A DNA stretch of 15,390 nucleotides from an uncultured Clostridia bacterium (GTDB lineage Bacteria; Bacillota; Clostridia; UBA1381; UMGS1253). The notes beneath the pieces are model-generated. The model saw only the letters and a program-made list of their open reading frames with translations, did no database searches and was not told the origin of the DNA. The stretch covers positions 1 to 15,390 of the forward strand of contig CAKSHP010000034.1 in the NCBI GenBank assembly GCA_934457145.1, given 5' to 3'. Every line of letters begins with the position of its first letter. Within the stretch, counting starts at the first letter, position 1. Positions 1-5,148 of this stretch are shown here, piece after piece. The translations under genes and the position numbers were made by a program.

Positions 1-52
1 AAAAAAATTTAAAAAAATAAAAGTTGTCCCTAAATGTCCGGTTTAGTTATTG

Positions 53-58
53 TATAAT
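53..58 (+). promoter_or_regulatory. -10 promoter element (TATAAT) ahead of the first small gene
   Basis: A perfect TATAAT lies 32 bases before the ATG at 91, a sensible leader length. No TTGACA-like -35 element sits 16-18 bases upstream; the best candidate, TTGTCC at 24-29, is 23 bases away, which is too far. There is no TGn extension. The site could therefore be weak or activator-dependent, or a chance match in AT-rich sequence. The surrounding bases contain TTGTCCC (24-30) and TGTCC (35-39), which could be regulator half-sites, but this is a guess. Confidence 0.4.
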
Positions 59-90
59 ACAAATAAATCAGACGAAAAGAAGGCGAGAAA

Positions 91-480
91 ATGAAGCTTA
101 CATCAAAAGAAACGGTAATGCTTGCGGTGTATATAGAGTATCAAAAAGACCTGCCGCAGATGAAAAATATAAACCATACTGCCCTGAATATGGACAAAGA
201 CGTGTTTAACACGGCGCTTGACAAGCTTTCAAACGAAAGATATATAACAGGGGTTTCTGTGTTTAGTGCGGACAGCGAGAAGTTTTATTCGGTGAATACG
301 GAGAATATAAAGCCAACGCCGGAGTGGCTTTTGTATGCAGAAAAATATTTTGGCATACAAAAATATGATACAGCTGCCGAAAAGATAGAATACATCATAA
401 AAAAATGCGGTGCCTTCGGGCTTTCGGCATTAAAGCTTTTTGCGGTTTCGGCAATGGAGCATTTATTTGATATATATTAA
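91..480 (+). CDS. Small phage protein of unknown function, possibly YjcQ-like winged helix
   Basis: A 129-residue soluble protein with no signal peptide or membrane segment. The start is ATG with AAGG at 80-83, seven bases upstream. Seen: an N-terminal helix (residues 4-17), then a helix ending in a short L-x-N-E-R-Y-I-x-G-V stretch (about 46-55), a beta turn (SADSEKFYSVN), then TPEWLLYAEKYF and a C-terminal helical part. This helix, helix, 'gYI.Gv', beta wing, 'T..G..Y' order resembles the YjcQ family of small winged-helix proteins found in Bacillus and clostridial prophages. The match is from memory and modest. The gene lies just ahead of the scaffold gene and appears to have its own promoter, so it may be an accessory 'moron' gene rather than a virion part. 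Whether it binds DNA is unknown. Confidence 0.8.
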   Translation: MKLTSKETVMLAVYIEYQKDLPQMKNINHTALNMDKDVFNTALDKLSNERYITGVSVFSADSEKFYSVNTENIKPTPEWLLYAEKYFGIQKYDTAAEKIEYIIKKCGAFGLSALKLFAVSAMEHLFDIY

Positions 481-666
481 CGGGGTGTTGTTTATGAAAA
501 GACGATTAATTCCGCCTTAGATAAAAAAAAGACGGATTTAATATAAATTGTCCCGGGCAAGACAAAAAAACCGCCTTAAAATACCGCTCAGGCGGCGGAA
601 TACAAACAGCCGGCGCAAAGCTTGGACTGGCAAGAATAAAAGGAAAGCGCAGAAAGGAAATGTTAT
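481..666. other. Non-coding leader between the first gene and the scaffold gene, with hairpins
   Basis: No convincing gene is present. An ATG at 494 opens only an eight-codon frame. The frame of the upstream gene continues for 20 codons past its TAA (481-543), but nothing supports readthrough. Two structures stand out: an imperfect 13-pair inverted repeat at 506-518 and 529-541 with two mismatches, and CCGCCT (571-576) pairing with AGGCGG (590-595). The second competes with a smaller CCGC/GCGG hairpin (584-587 and 592-595). Neither is followed by a T-run, so neither is a textbook terminator. The 8-mer CCGCCTTA occurs twice (512-519 and 571-578). The scaffold ribosome binding site is at the right end. 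Confidence 0.5.
571..595 (+). repeat. Inverted repeat (hairpin) in the scaffold leader
   Basis: CCGCCT at 571-576 pairs perfectly with AGGCGG at 590-595 across a 13-base loop. CCGC at 584-587 can instead pair with GCGG at 592-595, so two hairpins exclude each other. It lies about 70 bases ahead of the scaffold ATG. The absence of following T residues argues against a rho-independent terminator. An mRNA-stabilising or attenuating role is possible but not shown. Confidence 0.4.
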
Positions 667-1218
667 ATGATTGAGATTTTAAAACAATTGTTCGGCGAAG
701 TGTCGGACGATAATTTGGCCAAATTTAATAAAGCTCTCGGAGAAAAGTTTGTTGCAAAAACAGACTTTAACGCAAAGCTTGAGGAAATTAAAGCCCTCAA
801 AGGACAGCTCACAGAGCGTGACGGACAGCTTGAAAAGTTTAAAAACGAGTCCACGGCTTCAGAAGAGCTTAAAAAAACAATTGAAACGCTTCAGAAAAAC
901 AATAAGATTTCCGAAGATAACTTTAAAAAACAGCTTGCTGAAAAAACACTTTCGGCAGCGATTGAAAATGCATTGCTCAGAGTAAAGGCGGTTGATCCGG
1001 ATTTGGTAAAAGTTAAGCTTAATATGGAAAACATAAAGCTTGACGATTCCGGAAAGCTGACAGGGCTTGACGAACAGATACCGGACATTAAAAAGAATTA
1101 CGGTTTCCTGTTTGAGGGCGAAAATCAGTCAGGATATCAGCCGACAGGCGGAAAAACCCCTGATCCGGCGCCTGAAACGCTCGGCGGAGCAATAGCAGAG
1201 TTTTACAAACAAAATTGA
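667..1218 (+). CDS. Phage scaffolding protein (GP20 family)
   Basis: At 183 residues this is close to the usual size of the phage minor structural protein GP20 family, the scaffold of many Firmicutes siphophages. Scaffolds line the inside of the procapsid, guide capsid-protein assembly and leave or are degraded before DNA fills the head. Seen: a short N-terminal segment (EILKQLFGE), a Lys/Glu-rich coiled coil at about residues 36-95, then the family's typical region with SAAIENALLRVKAVDPDLVK, the LDDSGKLTGLDEQI part and the aromatic YGFLFE. The C-terminus, GGAIAEFYKQN, is where such scaffolds normally contact the capsid protein (known for other scaffolds, inferred here). The start is the ATG at 667 with AAAGGA at 653-658. 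The major capsid gene follows after 22 bases, the classic order. No protease gene or protease motif is seen. Confidence 0.88.
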   Translation: MIEILKQLFGEVSDDNLAKFNKALGEKFVAKTDFNAKLEEIKALKGQLTERDGQLEKFKNESTASEELKKTIETLQKNNKISEDNFKKQLAEKTLSAAIENALLRVKAVDPDLVKVKLNMENIKLDDSGKLTGLDEQIPDIKKNYGFLFEGENQSGYQPTGGKTPDPAPETLGGAIAEFYKQN

Positions 1219-1240
1219 AATTTGAAAGGATGAATGAAAA

Positions 1241-2236
1241 ATGCCATTAACATTAGCACAGGCAAAGGTCGGCATGGCAAATCATGTTGACCAGACAGTA
1301 ATTGACGAGTTTCGCCGCAGCTCTCTTCTTATGGATAAGCTCACGTTTGATAACTCGGTATCTCCCGGCACAGGCGGAAGCACGCTTGTATACGGATATT
1401 TAAGACTTAAAACTCCGTCTACGGCGGCATTTCGTGAAATCAATGCAGAGTACACAGCAAGCGAAGCCGTTAAAGAGGCAAAGAGCGTTGCTCTTAAAAT
1501 CTTCGGCGGTAAGTTTTCAATCGACCGCGTACTCGCGCAGACAAGCGGAAAGATAAACGAAGTTGAGTTTCAGTTAAATCAGCTGATTAAAGCAACAACG
1601 AATATGTTTCATAACGCTGTGATAAACGGCGACAGCTCGGTTGCCGGCTTTGACGGTCTTGATGTTATGCTTGCGGGAACCTCTACAGAGTTTAACACAT
1701 CGGCTCAAAATGCAATCGATATTTCAACATCGGCAAACCTTGATTCAAACTATAAAAAGGTTTTGGATATGTTAGATGAGCTTTTAGCCTCTGTCGACGG
1801 CACACCCACGATGATTATGGGTAACACAAAGATGATTACCAAATTACAGGCATGCGCAAGACGCGCCGGATATCTCACGCAAAGCGAGGACGCTTTCGGA
1901 AAAAAGGTTAGCGCATATAATTCAATTCCGCTTGTTGATTTGGGGTATTATTACAGCGGTTCTGCAACAAAGGCTGTTGTACCGATAACAAAGCGCTCAT
2001 ACGGCGCGTCCGGCAGTCAGACGGAAGTAACCGGGCTTACAGACCTTTATGCCGTCCGCCTCGGTCTTGACGCGTTTCACGGCGTGTCGCTGACAGGCAA
2101 TAACATTATTTCAACTCACATGCCCGACTTTACAACAGAGGGAGCCGTTAAGAGCGGCGATGTTGAAATGGTTGCCGCAACGGCGCTTAAAAACAGCCGT
2201 TCAGCTGCCGTTTTGCGTAACTTTAAAGTAGAGTAA
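1241..2236 (+). CDS. Major capsid protein, HK97-fold type
   Basis: A 331-residue protein that builds the icosahedral head shell. I recognise it as the Firmicutes siphophage capsid family whose members begin with a helix of the form GMANHVDQTVIDEFRRSS (residues 11-28), followed by PGTGGSTLVYGYLRLKTP, the E-loop region, and KIFGGKFSIDRV. A central INGD motif (about 128-131) and a long loop with P-domain-like helices (LDMLDELLASVDGTPTMIM) follow. There is no N-terminal delta domain or prohead protease site as in phage HK97, which fits the separate scaffold gene just upstream. Ribosome binding sequence GAAAGG lies at 1224-1229, 11 bases from the ATG. An ATG at 1230 is in another frame and ignored. 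Fourteen bases separate its stop from the next gene. The fold is inferred from family resemblance, not computed. Confidence 0.92.
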   Translation: MPLTLAQAKVGMANHVDQTVIDEFRRSSLLMDKLTFDNSVSPGTGGSTLVYGYLRLKTPSTAAFREINAEYTASEAVKEAKSVALKIFGGKFSIDRVLAQTSGKINEVEFQLNQLIKATTNMFHNAVINGDSSVAGFDGLDVMLAGTSTEFNTSAQNAIDISTSANLDSNYKKVLDMLDELLASVDGTPTMIMGNTKMITKLQACARRAGYLTQSEDAFGKKVSAYNSIPLVDLGYYYSGSATKAVVPITKRSYGASGSQTEVTGLTDLYAVRLGLDAFHGVSLTGNNIISTHMPDFTTEGAVKSGDVEMVAATALKNSRSAAVLRNFKVE

Positions 2237-2250
2237 AGGAGGTTTATGTT

Positions 2251-2526
2251 ATGATTAAATATACGATAAAAGCACCCGTTAAAACATATAACCGACGGCT
2301 TTTGGGAGTTGACTTTAAAAACGGAATCGGCATAACAGAAGATGAAAAAGCGGCACAATGGTTTTCGGGCCGTGAGGGCTTTAGTGTGGAGTTTGAAACG
2401 CTGCCCGAAACACCGTCCGAAACAATAACCGAAACAATAACCGAGACACCGTCTGAAAGCGAACCGGAGCCTGTCAAAGAAGCCTCGCCCCGCTCAAAAC
2501 GGCAAAACAAAAAAACGGAGGAATAA
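2251..2526 (+). CDS. Small post-capsid protein with YqbF-like N-terminus and acidic repeat tail
   Basis: A 91-residue protein. Residues 1-50 (MIKYTIKAPVKTYNRRLLGV, then NGIGITEDEKAAQWF and a final beta strand) resemble the small protein that often follows the capsid gene in Firmicutes phages, including the YqbF N-terminal domain of the B. subtilis skin element. Residues 53-68 are a period-four repeat, ETPS-ETIT-ETIT-ETPS, followed by an acidic then basic tail ending KRQNKKTEE. The tail looks disordered. Role unknown: such proteins are placed at the capsid-connector gene boundary and may decorate the head or help the neck, which is inference from position. The ribosome binding site is very strong, AAAGGAGG at 2235-2242, eight bases from the ATG. 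An out-of-frame ATG at 2246 stops at once. Confidence 0.75.
   Translation: MIKYTIKAPVKTYNRRLLGVDFKNGIGITEDEKAAQWFSGREGFSVEFETLPETPSETITETITETPSESEPEPVKEASPRSKRQNKKTEE
2407..2454 (+). repeat. Tandem 12-base repeat encoding ETxx x4
   Basis: Four consecutive 12-base units encode ETPS, ETIT, ETIT, ETPS. The two central units (2419-2430 and 2431-2442) are identical at the DNA level, GAAACAATAACC. The outer two differ from them at the third and fourth codons. A fifth, decayed unit (ESEP, 2455-2466) follows. Exact duplication in the middle suggests recent expansion by slippage, so copy number may vary between relatives. Confidence 0.85.
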
Positions 2527-2529
2527 AGC

Positions 2530-2820
2530 ATGGAAAATGCGGCGCAGAACTTAAAAACACTTTTGTCGGCAGATATTAAAGACGAGCTTGCAGACTTGCT
2601 TATTACACAGGCAAAAAACATGGTGCTTGATTTTTGCCATATAGACGAATTGCCGGAGCGGCTTTGCTCTCTTGTTTTGCAAACGGCGGTTAAACTGTAT
2701 AACCGCATGGGACAGGAGGGTTCGTCATCATACAGCGAGGGCGGGAAAAGCCAAAGCTTTGAAGAAATCTTTTCGTCTTCGGACAAACGCTTGTTATACG
2801 CTTACAGGAGGCTTAAATGA
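2530..2820 (+). CDS. Head-tail connector protein (phage gp6-like / connector 1 family)
   Basis: A 96-residue, mostly helical protein of the family whose HK97 member gp6 forms the ring under the portal. Seen: a first helix with LKTLLSADIKDELADLLI, a second helix ending in NMVLDFCHIDELPE, a third with LVLQTAVKLYNRMG, then the family's typical S-x-GG-x-SQSFEEIF loop and a final helix LLYAYRRLK. This order (helices, 'NR.G.EG', 'S.GG.SqsFee', 'yRRL') is what I recognise. It follows the YqbF-like gene by three bases with GGAGGAA at 2517-2523, and its TGA overlaps the ATG of the next gene (ATGA), so the two are translationally coupled. It should act at the portal-tail interface after DNA packaging. 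Confidence in the family is high, in the exact ring position moderate. Confidence 0.85.
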   Translation: MENAAQNLKTLLSADIKDELADLLITQAKNMVLDFCHIDELPERLCSLVLQTAVKLYNRMGQEGSSSYSEGGKSQSFEEIFSSSDKRLLYAYRRLK

Positions 2821-3134
2821 GATTTTTGCAAAAGGATTTAAAAAAAGTTTATGTTTTTTCTGCCAAACAGGAGGATAACGGCTATGTCGGCAAAAAAACA
2901 GTTTATGCGCCGTTTTTGGAGCTTGAAGGCAACATCTCCCCCGCCGCCTCAAAGCTGAACGTGCAGGCGTACGGCGAGGAGGCATACAGTATGATACAGA
3001 TAATGTGCAATAAAAACGATGATATAAAGCTCGGACAGCGATTGTCCTTAACCGGGCCTAATAAGCCGGAATATAAAGTGGTATCCGTTTTAAATTACAC
3101 TTATCATATGACTATATATGCGCAGGTGATATAA
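2817..3134 (+). CDS. Putative head closure / head-tail joining protein
   Basis: A 105-residue protein rich in beta strands with no membrane segment. It begins in a four-base ATGA overlap with the connector gene, with CAGGAGG at 2805-2811. Position (second gene after the connector family and before an HK97 gp10-like gene) and size fit the head-closure ring (SPP1 gp16 type) of siphophages, which plugs the portal until the tail attaches. Sequence features include an early Y-V-F strand, PFLELEGNISPAASKLNVQA, a central strand YSMIQIMC, and a C-terminal KVVSVLNYTYHMTIYAQVI strand pair, typical of such small beta proteins. I do not recognise a diagnostic motif, so the role is mainly from gene order. 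The next ATG directly follows its stop with no gap. Confidence 0.65.
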   Translation: MRFLQKDLKKVYVFSAKQEDNGYVGKKTVYAPFLELEGNISPAASKLNVQAYGEEAYSMIQIMCNKNDDIKLGQRLSLTGPNKPEYKVVSVLNYTYHMTIYAQVI

Positions 3135-3572
3135 ATGGCAGTTGAAATAAGCGGTTTGGATGAGGTTTTAAATACTCTTAAAGGTTTTGACGACACAAGC
3201 GTGCAAAATACGCTTAACCGTGCGTTTATGCAGGCAGCGCAAAGCATGGCAGATCAGGCAAAACAGCTGTGCAGAGTAGATCAGGGTCAGCTTCGCGCCA
3301 GCATAGCCGCCGAGCCTTTGCCGAACGGAGCGGATTTTTGCGCAACCGCCGAACACGCTGAATACGTTGAGTACGGCACAGGAAAAAAGGGCGATCCCTC
3401 CGTGGCGCACACAACAAAAGACTATTGGCGCTATAAAGATGACGACGGCAACTGGCACACAACTTCGGGTATGGAGCCTACGCCGTTTATGCTGCCGTCT
3501 TTTGAGAGCGGTAAGCAAGAGATTTTGCCGACAGTAAAAAAATGCATAAGGGAGGACTTTAACCTTGGTTGA
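3135..3572 (+). CDS. HK97 gp10-like tail component / neck protein
   Basis: A 145-residue protein matching the HK97 gp10 family of putative tail-completion proteins. Seen: an N-terminal 'GLDEVLNTLKGF' opening, a long helix (residues 22-44) with MQAAQSMADQAKQLC, VDQGQLRASI, and the family's hallmark Y-V-E-Y-G-T-G at residues 77-83. A short insert with two tryptophans (W98, W107) follows, then EPTPFMLPSF at 114-123, the usual 'P.PF..P' ending before the last helix. The gene starts immediately after the previous stop, with AGGTG at 3124-3128. It overlaps the next gene by eight bases. In related phages this protein and the following one sit at the top of the tail; the exact contact is not settled by sequence. 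Confidence 0.85.
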   Translation: MAVEISGLDEVLNTLKGFDDTSVQNTLNRAFMQAAQSMADQAKQLCRVDQGQLRASIAAEPLPNGADFCATAEHAEYVEYGTGKKGDPSVAHTTKDYWRYKDDDGNWHTTSGMEPTPFMLPSFESGKQEILPTVKKCIREDFNLG

Positions 3573-3918
3573 TTTAAACAAAAGCATTGCAGATACTTTA
3601 AAGACGCTTGCAAACGTGGAGGCACAGTTTCCGTCATATGAAAACGAAAACTTTCCGCTTATCACGATAAACGAAATATCGAACATTTCAACATATGAAA
3701 TCGAACATACGGAAATTGCAAGCGAAATAGTGTTTCAAATTGATGTTTGGGACAAAGCCGATACGCTTGAAAGCGTTAATGTACTTGCCGCAAAGGTGAG
3801 CGCTTTAATGCATAAAAACGGTTTTCGGCGCACTCTCGGCAGAGGATTTAAAGATGAAAGCTCTCTTATGCGAAACATGATGCAGTTTAAAATTGAAGTA
3901 TTAAATTTAAAGGAGTAG
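3565..3918 (+). CDS. Putative tail terminator / tail completion protein
   Basis: A 117-residue protein placed directly before the tail-tube gene, the standard position of the tail terminator that stops tube growth and joins the head. Seen: an N-terminal helix DLNKSIADTLKTL, then FPLITINEISN, a central strand IVFQIDVWDK (a typical 'y.v.iw.' pair seen in this group), a helix ESVNVLAAKVSALMHKNGF and a C-terminal strand MMQFKIEVLNL. The start is a TTG at 3565 with GGGAGG at 3550-3555, nine bases upstream; no in-frame ATG lies near the site. It overlaps the previous gene by eight bases, so translation is probably coupled and lowered by the weak start codon. Family assignment rests on order and secondary-structure pattern. 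Confidence 0.72.
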   Translation: MVDLNKSIADTLKTLANVEAQFPSYENENFPLITINEISNISTYEIEHTEIASEIVFQIDVWDKADTLESVNVLAAKVSALMHKNGFRRTLGRGFKDESSLMRNMMQFKIEVLNLKE

Positions 3919-3924
3919 ATAAAT

Positions 3925-4536
3925 ATGGCTGATAAACAGACAAATTATTTGCCGATGACATCGGTTGATATGCTTCACTACGGAAAAGTTACAGGTGACT
4001 CTTCAACCGGAATCACAGGCGAAACACCGAAAAGAATTTTAGGACTCACGGAAGCCGGATTTAACAGAAACGGCAGTGTGTCAACATTTTTTGCCGACGG
4101 CGGCCCGTATTGCACGGCAGTTGCCGCAGGCGAGGTTGACGGAGGTATTGCATGTGCAGACGTTCCGCCTAACCTTAAAAGCGAGCTTTACGGCGATAAA
4201 TATGACAGCTCAACAGGCGAACTTTTAATGGGTGATTTTAATTCGCCCGATGTGTTTGTCCAGTACCGCATCCAAAAATCAAACGGAGCTTACAGGTATG
4301 TTACGGTATACAAATGCAAGTGTGTTGACAACTCGGACGGCAAAGTCCAGACCAAAGGCGGAAGCATTAACTTCCAGACAAACGGATTTGCGTTTAAGGC
4401 AGCAAATACTATCTATAACGGACATTTCTGCCGTGTGTTGGATGATGACGATCCGAAACTTCCGACAGGAGTTACGCCGGCGATTATTGCCGCAAAATGG
4501 TTTACCGACATAAACTGGCAGATTTCAGCAACATAA
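3925..4536 (+). CDS. Major tail (tube) protein, phi13 family
   Basis: A 203-residue protein that stacks as hexamers to form the tail tube. I recognise the phi13-type major tail protein pattern: an N-terminal DMLHYGKVTGDSS opening, a helix-free beta core with FFADGGPYCTAVAAGEVDG, an 'ELYGDKYDSSTG' segment, DVFVQYRIQKSNGAYRYVTV, and TKGGSINFQTNGFAF. It has five cysteines (C63, C77, C131, C133, C169), including an unusual YKCKC where relatives I remember carry Gly/Lys. A C-terminal Ig-like domain is absent. It has a strong ribosome binding site (AAAGGAG, 3909-3915) and is followed by 80 bases holding a hairpin, fitting a product needed in hundreds of copies. No sheath gene is present, which supports a siphovirus tail. 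Confidence 0.9.
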   Translation: MADKQTNYLPMTSVDMLHYGKVTGDSSTGITGETPKRILGLTEAGFNRNGSVSTFFADGGPYCTAVAAGEVDGGIACADVPPNLKSELYGDKYDSSTGELLMGDFNSPDVFVQYRIQKSNGAYRYVTVYKCKCVDNSDGKVQTKGGSINFQTNGFAFKAANTIYNGHFCRVLDDDDPKLPTGVTPAIIAAKWFTDINWQISAT

Positions 4537-4557
4537 TCTGAGTAAAAAACAAGCCTA

Positions 4558-4588
4558 TGCCGCCGCTTGCACAATGCATACGGCGGCA
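4558..4588 (+). promoter_or_regulatory. Strong hairpin between tail tube and chaperone genes
   Basis: TGCCGCCG (4558-4565) pairs perfectly with CGGCGGCA (4581-4588). Inside, TGCA (4568-4571) pairs with TGCA (4575-4578) across a three-base loop, separated from the outer stem by a two-by-two internal loop. The whole makes a tall, symmetrical stem. The bases after it are CAGAGC, not T-rich, so it is not a standard terminator. It could block 3' exonucleases and so stabilise the tube message, be an RNase processing site, or attenuate transcription. It ends 28 bases before the chaperone ATG. Confidence 0.6.
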
Positions 4589-4616
4589 CAGAGCTATTAA
4601 AAAGGAGCCTTAAAAA

Positions 4617-5090
4617 ATGCAGAAGGTGTTAAGTTTAAGGGTAGAAAATAAAAAGATTATATCAAAGCCATGGTGCTTTGAGGCGTTTTGCATTATGAGC
4701 GATAAAAAATACGAAAAAGAAAACGAATTTGAAGCCTACATGGAAGCGGCGGCATATTTGTTTTTGCAAACGCCTGTTACAGACGATATATTAAAAAATC
4801 TTCCGACAGCTGATATTAAAAATATAATCGATAATATCGGTGCGTGGTATTTGGAAGATTTAATGCAGATTTCAAAAATGAACAGCATAAAGGCTGATAG
4901 TGAGAACGCAAAAAAAGACAGTGACATACGCGATATTTACATATCGTTTTTTAAGATATATAAAATACTGCCGAGCGAGCTTGCAAAGCAGCCCCCGCTG
5001 TTCGTTTTTTCGCTTTTGGGTTCGGCAGATGAAAAAGATATAACGCCCGTCGATTTGCCGCCGGATTTGCAAGCGCTCTATGGTATGTAA
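4617..5090 (+). CDS. Putative tail assembly chaperone (gpG/gpGT-like)
   Basis: A 157-residue protein between the tail tube gene and the tape measure gene, the fixed place of the tail assembly chaperones that hold the tape measure while the tube polymerises. Residues about 1-95 are helical with an acidic first half (KKYEKENEFEAYMEAAAYL, LPTADIKNIIDNIGAWYLED). Residues about 104-157 form a second helical part with IYKILPSELAKQPPLFVFSL, like the T-type segment that lambda-like phages make by frameshift. Here both parts are in one frame. At 4910-4916, between the two parts, seven A residues form an in-phase A AAA AAA heptamer. The minus-one frame stops at 4922-4924. No membrane segment is predicted, although one stretch is hydrophobic. 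AAAGGAG at 4601-4607 is the ribosome binding site. The role comes from position; the family could not be searched. Confidence 0.7.
   Translation: MQKVLSLRVENKKIISKPWCFEAFCIMSDKKYEKENEFEAYMEAAAYLFLQTPVTDDILKNLPTADIKNIIDNIGAWYLEDLMQISKMNSIKADSENAKKDSDIRDIYISFFKIYKILPSELAKQPPLFVFSLLGSADEKDITPVDLPPDLQALYGM
4910..4916 (+). other. Candidate slippery heptamer A AAA AAA in the chaperone gene
   Basis: The seven A residues are preceded by GC and followed by G. The reading frame divides them as gcA AAA AAA Gac, the phase required for simultaneous minus-one slippage. After slipping, the ribosome would read AGA CAG TGA and stop, giving a 102-residue product (98 shared residues, then KKRQ). A small perfect hairpin, CGATAT/ATATCG (4931-4936 and 4941-4946), lies 14 bases downstream. 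That is farther than the usual 5-9 bases and it is AT-rich. A-runs are common in this genome, so chance remains possible. Confidence 0.35.
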
Positions 5091-5097
5091 AAAACGC

Positions 5098-5121
5098 AAA
5101 ACCGTCACCGGTGACGGTTTT
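5098..5121 (+). terminator. Perfect 24-base palindrome before the tape measure gene, possible weak terminator
   Basis: AAAACCGTCACC (5098-5109) is followed directly by its exact reverse complement GGTGACGGTTTT (5110-5121). As RNA it would fold into a ten-pair stem with a CCGG loop ending in four U residues, a small intrinsic terminator shape that works in both directions. The T-run is short and followed by A residues, so termination would be partial. It sits 7 bases after the chaperone stop and 27 before the tape measure ATG. Alternatively it is a binding site for a dimeric protein. The palindrome itself is certain; the function is inferred. Confidence 0.5.
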
Positions 5122-5148
5122 AAAAACTGCTGAAAGGAAGAAATTTAA

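Noticed and set aside
481..543. Readthrough of the TAA after the first gene (20 extra codons)
   Set aside because: TAA is a strong stop, no readthrough signal follows, and all three stop codons end genes in the window (TAA, TGA, TAG), so there is no evidence for recoding.
2244..2786. 180-codon open frame on the minus strand across two small neck genes
   Set aside because: It is antisense to two well-supported plus-strand genes. It has no ribosome binding sequence ahead of its ATG and gives a low-complexity Val/Ser/Asp/Gly product from the repeat region.
3168..3686. 172-codon open frame on the minus strand
   Set aside because: It lies antisense to the HK97 gp10-like and tail terminator genes. 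The translation is Cys/Arg/Phe-rich without domain logic, typical of a shadow frame.
4524..4600. An open plus-one frame running past the tail tube stop through the hairpin
   Set aside because: About 22 codons of low-quality sequence (Ala/Tyr/Lys) with no slippery site before the stop, and no resemblance to an added Ig-like domain.
4931..4952. CGATAT/ATATCG hairpin followed by six T as an intrinsic terminator inside the chaperone gene
   Set aside because: The stem has only two G-C pairs, too weak for termination, and it lies within a coding region that continues sensibly. Kept only as a possible frameshift helper.
5080..5133. Short frame starting at ATG 5080 and reading through the palindrome
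   Set aside because: Only 17 codons, no suitable ribosome binding sequence, and its bases are better explained by the palindrome and tape measure leader.
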